Shown here in pieces: positions 1 to 11,700 of a stretch of 64,000 bases of DNA. Source of the stretch: Eumeta japonica (Eukaryota; Arthropoda; Insecta; Lepidoptera; Psychidae); contig BGZK01001572.1 in the NCBI GenBank assembly GCA_005406025.1, positions 62,001 to 126,000 of the forward strand. The letters are read 5' to 3'. Under the pieces are notes generated by a model. It worked only from the letters and a program-made list of their open reading frames with translations, did not search any database and had not been told where the DNA came from. Each line of letters opens with the position of its first letter. The stretch's first letter is position 1. The translations under genes were made by a program, and so were the position numbers.

Positions 1-184
1 GCCGTAGCGCTACCGACAATGAAACTGTTTTTATATTAAAGAAAAAAAGCAATTCGTGCAATTTATAATCTGAACTCACATGCTTCTCTTAGATACAAGT
101 TCAAGGAAATTGGGATTTTAACCAGGTTCTGCATTGCATAACATTTATGAATCATGCATGCATAAAAATCGTAAGTCATTTACG

Positions 185-362
185 AAATATCGCGACATTT
201 ATTCCCACTTCCCCTTCTCCCCTTCATTAGACATCTTATTCTCTCCCAAGAAGCCGAAAACGCACTGATGATGCCTCTGGTGTTGCAAGTGTCCATGGAC
301 GGCGGTGACCATCTACTCTCTGATGACTCGCCTACTCGTTTGCCCCTCGCCTACACTATAGA
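185..362 (+). repeat. Non-LTR retrotransposon 3' tail remnant, copy 1
   Basis: The stretch ends with GGCGGTGACCA, then CTCTCTGATGA, then CTCGTTTGCCCCTCG and CTATA before an AT run. The same ordered blocks occur near 20.94 kb and, in part, near 35.94 kb. I recognise this as the kind of 3'-terminal sequence carried by lepidopteran LINEs and their derived short elements. No coding part remains. The family name is not certain. Confidence 0.5.
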
Positions 363-363
363 A

Positions 364-385
364 ATATATATATATATATATATAT
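364..385. repeat. (AT)n microsatellite
   Basis: About eleven TA dinucleotides directly follow the LINE-like tail and may be its terminal simple repeat. Confidence 0.8.
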
Positions 386-2607
386 TGATCACATTAATAC
401 AGGAAATGTGAATAAATGGACCATTCCTATTTTCTACTTGGAAAAGGTTAGTCTTTCGTGCGCCGGTCTCTAAATGTGTGCTCTAGGGTTCCCGGGATAA
501 TACTGAGTTTAACATTAAAACAATTTAAGCTATACATAATAAATAATTTATTAAGAAAAGCTTATTACGCCAGGAGCAACTTTTCAAATTATTTTGAATG
601 CACAGGCCGGTTATAACAGTGATTTAAGGTACCATATCACCTTCAGAGTTGTCTCCAAAAATGAATGTGTTCAGTTTGGAATTGTCACACTAACTACTGC
701 AAAAATATACAGGGATATAAAGTGCTTTGCTAACAGTGTAACCAAATAAACTTAAATCCAAACTTTACCAAATTGCATCAAACTACTGCAGAGCCCATCA
801 AAATTTAAATATATTACACGTCACTCGCGTTTGACGTAGAATATTGTTTAATATCATTCCATCCAATCTTGTATCTACTAAATATTTCTCATGTCTACAA
901 ACATCTTCAACCACACATTGCTAAATTACATTGCAAAATATGTATTCTACAACAAAACATGCCTTAAGATGAATGCAGTTAATCCCTAGCTGCCCTTCTA
1001 GAACTGGGATAAAAAATAACTCATGTTCAAATCAAACCTCCAGCCCTTTTACCAACTCTGATTGATGAATAAGCCATAAAAACCTGCTGGATAGTCACTT
1101 TCAAGTTTATAATGGTATCGGTACGGATGAGTGTTATTTCGTTGTGAATGTTAACATACATTTTTTCAAAGGTCTAAAATGCAACATTTTTAATTTAATA
1201 TGTCGAATACATGATTAAACCAGACGTGTAGTTTCTAATTAAATGCAACACATTATTTAAGTATCCTATGGAAAAAAACAAGAGTTTATAAATTAAAAGT
1301 AATTAAAATTTTATTATGGCAATTCAGTATTTTCTATTTAATCACATTCCTGTAAAAAAACAACTTTAGCGCTCGTTGGCAAGTATTTTTAGGTTTAAAT
1401 AAAAAACAGAAATCACCTTGTTAAAATTAAAATTTAATCACACTATAAAATAATTGTAGATTATGAATTAATGTCACTATATTAGTTTCACGTTAAGCAA
1501 AAGAACAATTCATATAAAATGTCTAATAGTTCAAATTACTATATTAAAGGCAAGTCACAATTTTTAAAGGTTCAATACAAAACTATTTTTTTCTAATATA
1601 CATTATATAAACTGTATATGATTAGAAACAGTGCATAAAAGTATTTAAAGCTGACCACATAATTGTATAAAATTATTAAAATGGAATTATACTATTTTAT
1701 AAATTACATAGTTGCTAACATAAAATGCTAAATAAAGCTAAAGAATTACCTGAAAACTGTTTACTTTTTTACTATTGGTGTTGTTTTGGGACACAAAGTT
1801 TTCTTTTTCTGTTCAAGACAAAATTATTTCAGATTCAATAGTAATGGCAATGTGTAAGATATTTTTATAATTTGAATATTTTTTTCATCTTTGTATTATT
1901 TTCAGCTCATTGTATACAATGAATCTCATCCCATTTCTTTTTTGTTTTTTTTTTTCTATCTACTACTTATTCAATAAATTTCAAAATTTATGTCAAAGCT
2001 AAAAAGCCTATGCTCTGAAATTTTCAGCTGATTAATTAACCCTTGTGAACTATTTCCACATCACTCCAAATCTACTCTAATGGCAATCATATTTCCAATA
2101 TTCATTAAAGTTGTTCCATGTTTAAATATCATAAAGAGCTTTTATCAATTGCAATATTCTTGTTTACAATAAGTTAGTCCCTAATGGCTTTCTAAGAAAT
2201 ACATGTCATACAGTCTTATAATAACGTTATAAAATAGGAAAAAAGCACTACAAATATAAAAAGCACAATACAAAATTAAGCTAAAACATTACCCAAAACA
2301 AGATTAATTCTAAGTCCACCTTCCTTCCCTGTTTTCGGTACTTTAATTCAAATAAAAATAAAATAGAAATTTATTTGAATCCTTTATTTAAATCAAGAAT
2401 TATTACTCTCGTTTTAAATAAAGGATTCTGATAGAGCAGATATGAAATATTAAATATATAGCTAACGATCCAATCTTACTTAAACTTCTTACCAATGAGA
2501 TAGACAGTCTTAGCAATATTCACGAAAATAAACACAATGATTTTAAGCCAGAGAATTTTTTTTTGCTAAAAATAAGGATGAAATATAAAATTATTCTTGA
2601 AACATGC
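386..2607. other. AT-rich intergenic stretch, nothing recognised
   Basis: This lies downstream of the kinesin gene. Both strands are dense in stop codons, with short A and T runs. I see no conserved coding motif, RNA gene or clear transposon end. Confidence 0.5.
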
Positions 2608-2613
2608 TTTATT
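2608..2613 (-). terminator. Candidate polyadenylation signal of the kinesin-8 gene
   Basis: TTTATT on the plus strand reads AATAAA on the minus strand, about 100 bases after the proposed stop codon at 2713-2715. Position and hexamer fit a short 3' UTR. The hexamer is common in AT-rich DNA, so this is only a candidate. Confidence 0.4.
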
Positions 2614-2712
2614 AGATCAACACAATAACTAAAATATAGAATCGAGGACCGAATATTCTTGAATATTTATAGCCATGCATATCCATACACAGCCGCCAAT
2701 CTTGTTTGCTGA

Positions 2713-2798
2713 TCATCGACGTGTGGACGGCGTCGATCGGGCGTACGGATGCGCTTGCGAAGCGACACGTTCCCGTACACGCACTGCTTTGTAACCAA
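2713..2798 (-). CDS. Klp67A: Kinesin-8 exon 8 (terminal), tentative
   Basis: Acceptor AAAAATCAG precedes TTGGTTAC. Joined to the last base of exon 7, it reads [20 protein letters not shown] and ends STRR-stop. Phase, GC content and basic composition fit the preceding exon, and an AATAAA lies about 100 bases downstream. The pyrimidine tract is weak, so another acceptor is possible. Confidence 0.55.
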
Positions 2799-5700
2799 CT
2801 GATTTTTGAGTATAAGCCGATTTCGGTCTGTTAGCTGATTGATCTATTTTATGGTTAGTGGACGACACAACACACGCCGAACCAAACATGAAATTAAAAA
2901 TATTAGTAACATTAATACAACTACATGACTACATTACTTCACTACTTATAGAAAATAATTTTAAATCATAATCAAAGACTTATAAAATGCTGTCACTCCA
3001 AGGAAACGTACAGAAAAATTATGTAAGCAAAGTTCCTTTTTGGAGCTCGAAAGACTATAAATGTCAAATTTTTATATAGTTTGATGTTATTTTGATTAGT
3101 AAAAATCACTCAGCACAGCTAATATTTATTTCTAATTACAACTGGAACCCTCGTCTACTACACATTACTTAAACCAAACACATAAACTTTTATGATAATA
3201 ATTTTAAAAGTCCAGCAACATATACCTCTATGGCCCGGTCAAAAATTCACATAAGGCACGAGAACATTCTGAGTTCAATTCAAAATCAGGCTACATGTTT
3301 ATAATAATTTTCTTAGCTCAATGCCACCATCTAGATACTCAAATTTTATTCTTTTCTGATATTGCAAGTAAGATTTCTAAATCCAACAAGGTTTCTTAAT
3401 TTGAAAAACCATTTAAAAGTAAAAAAATATAAAACATACAGAATAGCATGGACACTGACCTTGTACAGTCCTCTGGGCCTCCCGAGGCGCGCTAGAGCCG
3501 AAGGCCGGCCGCAGCGGCGCCGAGGCCGGTGGACGACGAAACGGTAGGGCCTTGCCGACGACTGGCTTCACTATCTTGGCTGGAACGTCATTATATAATG
3601 GAATCTCAATAACTCGAACCTCGTTAAGTCGAAATCCTCAGCAAGTCGAAAAAAATTGCCATTCCCTTCCGATGAACCCCTAAATACGCAGTATCTCGAA
3701 TTATTTAGACTTTGTAACTTGAACAAAATGTTATTTCCCTACGAAGTATTGATAATATACATATTTATACTCTATGACTCGAATTTCAAAAAAGAGACTT
3801 CCGTAAGTCATAGTTGATAAAATATAATGACGTCTTACTTGGAATTCGCCGAAATAGCAATAAACTCCAAAATGAATGTTCAGGTTTGGGGCTTCTAATC
3901 TATTGTTTTTGTCTTGTACACGTTAGGGTGCTTTTTTTTGAACTATTTTTTTTTTCGGTCCCATGGTGAAATTTTGTTGGAAGTACCATAAAAAAAATCC
4001 CTGAAAGTTTGAGCCCTTAATATTAATATTAACTATAAAGATTTGTTTAAAATACATGTAAACTTGATTTTAAATTTTATAACTCAGAGACATTTAATGG
4101 GATTATCTCACCCAAAGACAGGTCTTCTTCAGAATTTAACACTCTACAAAGTCTCTATTACAGTAAAGTCATAACTTCCACGGGGTAGTACAGGCCCTAA
4201 ACCTAATTTTTCCATAAAATTCGCGTTTTTGAATCTACCTCGTAAACAACACTAGCTACAGCAAAATTGTAAATGACAAACTTGTAGGAAATTTTATTTC
4301 CTACAAGAAAGTCTTTGGCACCAAATCGTTAATATTAATACTTTTTGAGATATAGAGATTTTAAGTTAAAGTGGTATGGAATTCTTAAGTTAAATTGTTA
4401 AATAAATTAATTTTACTATAAATTTTCATTTAAATCACCGATTATTTATATTTTACATTACAAACAATTGATTTTTCAGTGCCTTACAACCTAATTTTTT
4501 CATTTGCTGACAACAACATCAGTGACTTTGTGACTCCAAACTCAACATTATTTTTTTAAACAGTTTGACCTTTCTTATGAATTTATAAATACTGAACAAC
4601 ATACATGGGAATCAAATCCTGATTACCAAAAATGTCTTAACACATTTAAAAACTTGAAAGTGGTAAATGATACGAGTATTGCTGAACGAGGAGTCGCCCT
4701 TACTCAAAAATTCAACGAAGCTTTAACTCATAATAAAGATGAAAGACAAAAAAATTTTCTAACAGTACAAAATCATCGCTCACAGTATCCATTGTGCACA
4801 AAATCAACTTACTCGAGGAAAAATGTTTTATAAAGTACAATAATTGTGTTTATAGATGAGACTTTCCTTAAAATTAGATTTTTTGTTTTTGCAACATTTT
4901 TGTAATTCATTGAAAACATCATTAAATGAATTGTTTTTTTTTAATGAAAATTGAACTTGAATATAGTCATTTTTATTAGCAACTTTTTATTTTGATGAAA
5001 AATTTACAATTTATAATAAAAAAGTTGATAATTTAACAATTAAGCTCAGAAATCCATAGAAATTCCATACCACTTTAACTTAAAATCTCTATATCTCAAA
5101 AAGTATTAATATTAACGATTTGGTGCTAAAGACTTTCTTGTAGGAAATAAAATTTCCTACAAGTTTGTCATTTACAATTTTGCTGTAGCTAGTGTTGTTT
5201 ACGAGGTAAATTCAAAAAAACGCGAATTTTATGGAAAAATTAGGTTTAGGGGCCTGTACTACCCCGTAGGTGGAAGTTATGACTTTACTGTAATAGAGAC
5301 TTTTGTAGAGTGTTAAATTCTGAAGAAGACCTGTCTTTGGGCGAGATAATCCCATTAAATGTCTCTGAGTTATAAAATTTAAAAGAAAAAAAATCAAGTT
5401 TTACATGTATTTTAAATGGGAAATCTTTACACGTCTTGGTCTAGTACTTAATATTGATATTAAGGGCTCAAACTTTCAGGGAATTTTTTTTACAGTACTT
5501 CCAACAAAATTTCACCATGGAACCGAAAAAAAAAATTGTTCAAAAAAAAAAGCACCCTAGTACATGTGCAATGAATGTATACATTCATGAAACTTTCTAA
5601 GTAACACAGCTGTGAACATTATGTTTGTTCCTTGTCGACACAGTCATATGTATCTCGAAGTTCTTGTAAATCTAAAACTCGTTAACTAGAATTTTTTTGC

Positions 5701-8700
5701 ATTTCCCTTGACATTCGAGTTATTGAGATTCCACTGTAGTATCATAATATCATAATAGTTGACTAATTTTTGCACAACTATAAGTTACTTTTATTTAACA
5801 TAGAATTCAGGGACATTATTTTTAACATAACTACAAAAACAACCAAGGTATATTTTAAATTACTTATCAGACAGATAGAGCAGTAGGAAGCTGTGACATC
5901 ATTATTTTTGTAATGACGTATAAAACTCATGTTCAACCCATTTTTGGAATAGATCGCAAAAACATAATTTCCAACTCATTGTTTATTTGAATCATTTTAA
6001 ATTTTATTTTAATTTTTGTTAGAAATGAGCTTACATATTTCATCTTTCAACTATTACAAATATTATTTTCAATATCTTTCAAATATCTTACATAATAATT
6101 TCCAAATACATACTTTTTTTATCTCTATTTTTCAAGTATTAGTAAGAAAGATAAAATCCACAAATACGCTTTTAAGTTTTATAACATCATTAATTCCTTG
6201 ACAAAATTACATAATTTTACTGGATATTGCAGATGTCGCACTTCATAATAGAATAGAATATCTCCAATTAATCAAATGCATTACCCATCGTAAAATAAAC
6301 TTTGTTGAATATGTTAGATGTTCAGGTAAATATGTTGCAATTGATTGAGATGATTTATCATAAACACATACTTATGCCTATTTTCCAGAAGAGTAGGCAG
6401 AGAAGATTTATCTTGGAACTGATATTACTCAAACTTAATAACAATTAATTCCTTATATTTGGTTTAATATAGTGTAATGCACTTACCTCTGTCATTAAAA
6501 GTAATATGTCTGGGCATAGTGTTTGTTTTATCAACAAGTCCTCTTTTCACAGGTTCCATCTTTGTAGACAATTTGTCTTCCATTTTGCCAGCCAGAACAA
6601 ATGTAGAATTTAAATTTAATGGATCTATACAGCCATTAGCAAAATTTTCTATGTCGGTAGCTATATTATTAATAAATTCGGTTTTAACTTTCTTTGCGGG
6701 CGTAACAGTTCTCGTTGAATCAATGGAACTATCAACAAATGAATCTTCGATAACTATTGTGTCGCTAGCTTTATTTATAGGTGTTCCCCTTTCGTTTCAT
6801 TGTGGAAATATTCTCAACTTCTTTACTTTCTTCATCAGTTACTTCATCTGTGCCTACACTATTAAAACTGATATCCGAATCACCTTTAATATTTATCATA
6901 ACCATACTATTTTCCGGATTTGTCACATAATTCCTCTAGGTCTAAGCTCGATATGTATTTGAACTGAATGTCTGCTGTTGCTCTATCTTCATCTTCATCG
7001 ACCCATGAGATAGCTTTACCAGCTTTAGCTTTTCTCATTATCTCCATATATTCAGCAGCTAACGAGGGTGGCACTTTATCGTAGCCTTTCAAAGTTAAGT
7101 ATAGATTTCTCAACATGTTTGGCATGTCACTCATGTAATTAGTGAAGGCATTTATTTCATCATTTTCCAAGTGAAGTAATTTTTTGCCTCAACTCATCCC
7201 TTGCCTCTACTTGTCGTAGTTTGCTTTGCAATTGCATTTTATCTACAAAATCATTTAAAGAAGGACACTCAGAAACAGCTTTATTACAGAGCGCCAACAA
7301 CTCATTTTTACTATTCTTCCATTTTGTCCAATAAGTAAGAATCTTCTGGTCCAAAATTTTCGCTTGTCTCATGTAGCTTTCAGCAGCGCGTTCTTGTCTT
7401 GGTATATCTTCTGTACACATCTAAAAACATATTCAATTTTCTTTAATATAAATAAATAAGTAAATTAAAGAACACACATATTTCAATATAAAAAACTGGC
7501 AAAAAGCATGTCGGACCAAACTCATTATAGGGTTCTGAAGCTATTATTACAAAAAAAATGCACTAATGATGAAAAAAGTACATTTTTATACTTTTTTAAT
7601 ATTTCACACACAGAATAGTTATAAACACTTTAGTTACCTATTACTAGAATCAAATTATTACGATAATATAATGTATTTACAACTATTGTCATTTTTTGGA
7701 GTTGGTATCAGCCAAGGAAACACTACAATATACCTAGCAATAGACACCAACTCCAAAAATAACAATAATTGTAACTATGTTGTATTATCGTAACAATTTG
7801 ATTGACTTGTAAGTAGTCTAATATTTTTTATTTCATTTTATTTAGGAGAACTCTAAAAAATATTTTGATCCTTGTTTGTTATTCATAGCTATGTGTTAAT
7901 TCGAAGTGTATAGGTACCTACAGTGGAGCGTCGATTATCCGAACCTCGCTTAACCGAATGACCGCTTATCCGAACAGTAGTTCGGGCGGGTCAACACCCC
8001 CTGTCCCGTGCGTGCCTCGCTCGCGCCTCCCGCGCTGCAGTTTTCGCGCACTTGTCGCGAGTCATTCACTTGTTATTGTACTCGAATGTCACTTCCAAAT
8101 AACCGCTTGTCGATATTGTACTAAATTTTGCTGTGTGAAAGTAGACTCTCTATTTAAAATGCAATATACATATAGGTAATTCGAATATCCGAAAATACCG
8201 GTTTTCCGAACACCCTAGTCCCCCAATTAGTTCGGATAATCGACGCTCGACTGTACCTATATTCTTGCGTGGTAAACACATAGATAGTATCTACATATTG
8301 ATGAGTAGAAAAAGTAAATTGATTATTAAGTTATACAAGAATACGCAATTATTCTTTTACTTTTGACTGCTTTTTATTATAATTTGTTTTGATATAGTTT
8401 TTTTTTTTTGAAGTTGGTCTTTCCTTTGTTAAAATTTTTGATAATTTTTTGATTTTTAGTGAATCTGAAGTACACTAACTAATTTGTCTATGGGTAAACC
8501 TTCTAAACATGTTGCTCATAGATCGCACCTTTACAGTAAACCGTTAAGGAGTTTCATTGATCATCATATTCGACTACGACAATTACTTGACCATAACGAC
8601 GTTACGATAAGTGACTCAAATATCCAAATAGCCTATAAAAGATTCGGCCGAGTATCTCTAATATAATTTGCTCCTAAGAATTGAAGAGTTCTGTTACTTT

Positions 8701-11700
8701 GTGATGGATCCCATGATCAGAACCTAACCAAACTCTCATCAAACTACCTTTGAAGTACATCCTTTCCAATAAAAAAAGAATCATCGAAATCGGTTGGCGT
8801 GATATTGAGTTATTCGTCCACTTGTCATGCACATATTTAATGCAAATTGAAGATTTATATGATTTTCTCATATATGCTACTGTCAGAACTGGACCAAATT
8901 GAAATGAAACCACACAGGAAGTACCAACTTTTAAATAAAAAAAAATTTTCAATATCAGTTCACACAGTCGAAAGTTTTTAGATAACAAACAAAAATAAAT
9001 AAAGTCGAATTGAGAACCTCCTTCTTTTTAATCTTGAAGTCGGTTAAAACAAGTAGGTATGTCAACTATTTCTATAAAACGGGTGTAAACTAAAGTACAT
9101 CAGCAAAAGAACACATGTATGGCATTTACGTCCTTTTATTAAGAAGCACAGTTTTTCGGCAATAACTCAAAAACAGTATCAAAATAATTTTCATTGAAAG
9201 TATTCATTAAGCGTTACCTTCATTCCTTTTTTCATATTTTTTGGACATATTGTTTAGAAAATATTAGATAATCTATACATATATAATGAAAATAGGTTGT
9301 CTTTATTCGCCAATCACATAAAAACTACTAAACGTATAGACATGGGACTGGGACCATTCGATGCGGAATGATTTGTAGATGGTTCTAGGCCACTCATGTT
9401 TCGAATTGCGTAAATCCTTCGCCATTTTATTTATAATAAAAATTACCCAGCAAAGCGGGTGGGACAGCTAGTTATATATATAATAAAAAATATTAGATAA
9501 AAAATAATAAAACAAAAGACATATTCCAAAACTTTAGAAGTGATTATTTCTGAAATTTTTCAGATAGATAGAGATAATCTACGATAACATGGCGCGCCCC
9601 TCCATAAAATATCGCAGTTAAATGTATGAGTGAAAGAACAAACAGAGCCCCGCCTAGCCTTGCGCAGATGTGTGCGTGTCGCTAAACTAAAACAAATCTA
9701 CGGATTTTATGCTCAACTGATTGTGTCGCTAGTTGGCTCATTGTTATAATATAGCTCTGCATAAGCGTACTCTATGAAAAAAATGCGTCCTTACTGTCGC
9801 ACAGCTGTGTGAATTATGACTAGTCCGACGACTAATTTGGTAAAACTCAAGATGTTGTGAGTAAGGATAGCATAAAATGAATATTTACTTTAAATAAATT
9901 AAAATATGTTTATTTCAAAAAGTTGAGACATTAAAAAAATTTCAAACATAAGCGTTATGGGTGCTAGCAATTTGAGCCTGCATCAAAATATGTTATGGTT
10001 ATGGGAAAGCTTAGTTAAATAAATCGTAATTAAATTTTTATTCCGAACTAAAGCAAATCAATGCTCTTTATTAGCACTAGATATAGAATTTTCATCGCTA
10101 TCATAAAAGCTAGATGTGTCGTTATCAGATTCTGAATCACCTACATAAATAGTAAATTCTTGTTCATCATCATAGTCTTTCCAGTATTTATTTTCTGTCT
10201 CTTCGACATGTTGCAGTTTTATCCCAAATTGTAACATTAATCATAGCTAAGCGTTCGTTAATTAAATTCAGGATGGACGTATAGTTTTGGTCGATATTTC
10301 TGTTTGCTACATAGTTTTTAATACACCCCAAATTTTTTCTATTGGGTTTAAGTCTGGGTGGTATGGAGGCAATCTTAAAATATCAATATCATTTTCTTTA
10401 GCAATTGCATCTATGGCATAATTTTTAGAGTTGTCCTTATGTTTTAAAATAATGTCGTAAAGTTCTATCTTTTTCATATCTTCCCGAATTCAATATTTTT
10501 ATAGGTAAGCCACCCTGCATGTCCGCTTTCTTGCTGTTGGAATTGGGCACTTTTTCCGCAAATGTGTTATGATAAGACGCGTTGTCCATAACGATAACCG
10601 ATTTTTTGGTATATTCGAAGTAATTGAGTTTTAAACCATTTTTGTAATTTTCGTGATTCATGTTGTCATGGTAATCACCTGTTGTTGAACTGGCCTTGTA
10701 AATTAAACATGCATTTGGGACAAATCCATTTTGTTGCCAGCATGAACTATAATAATTCTAAGCCCCTTAGAAATTTTTTGTGCAATAGATCCGTTCTCAT
10801 TTGCCCATGACTTGTTTTGTACATGTGTAGTGTGTATGTAACTCTCATCTGTATATACAATATTTCTCCCTTCTTCTCTATATTTTCTCAACTGCTTTAA
10901 ATATTTGTACCTAAGCATTTGTATGTCATGTTTCTCTAAGCATTCGGCGATTATCATCAGTATTTATCCATTCATACCCTAAATCAAACAGCAAACGTCG
11001 TAAAGTTTCGATACATCCTTTATAATTAATTTTCGTTCAATATCTTCTTCAAACTTTTCAGTGTAGGAAATTGCTTATATTCCTTATGAAAATTATTAAT
11101 AGTCCGTCTTACTACTGCCATATCGAAATTATCGATATCTCGTCTCAAGCATTTGCGAGGTTTCTTCATCTTATGTGGTGATCTCAACACCGCGCCAGTT
11201 GAATCACTTTCTCGTTTTGCTTCAAAATTCTTGTAACGGTTCTTTCGCTTACTCCCACAGCTTTTGAAGTGCGCCACCTCGCATCGGTTACGCGCTCCAC
11301 ACCATTTTCAGCTTCGAACTTCATTCGTTGGTACACAGTAGCTATAACTCCTCGAGCCTAAAATAAACAATTTTATTTTAAATATCTACGGCTACAGAAC
11401 ACGTGAGATAAAGCAATAAATAACAAATAAAAGTTTTACCTGACTATGCATTACTTTTTTCTGGAATTCTCCATGTTATACTTTTTCTGCATTTAGTACT
11501 TTCGTATTGTTGACCGACACGAAAACAATAGCTCGACTGTCTCGGACGATTGCTGGCCCGTTACTAAAGACGAATACTTACAAATACATACACAACGCCT
11601 TGTTCCGATATTGTTACTTACACTAATGTAATAAGTTGGAGGGGCGCGCCATGTTATCGTAGATTATCTCTACCTTTAAGTATTGAAAATTAAAATTAAA

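Larger units (their letters stand above)
3596..5736. mobile_element. Pogo/Tigger-like DNA element, split by a later insertion
   Basis: Terminal inverted repeats begin TAATGGAATCTCAATAACTC at the left and CAGTGGAATCTCAATAACTC at the right (read inward), each next to a TA dinucleotide (3594-3595 and 5737-5738). TA duplication and CAGTGGAAYCTC ends are typical of pogo/Tigger elements and their MITEs. Only about 330 bases remain on the left and 170 on the right. The middle (3924-5559) is a separate insertion. It lies in kinesin intron 6. Confidence 0.75.

Noticed and set aside
6477..6962. 161-codon plus-strand open frame
   Set aside because: It is the antisense shadow of kinesin exon 6; the minus strand carries the conserved coding signal and splice sites.
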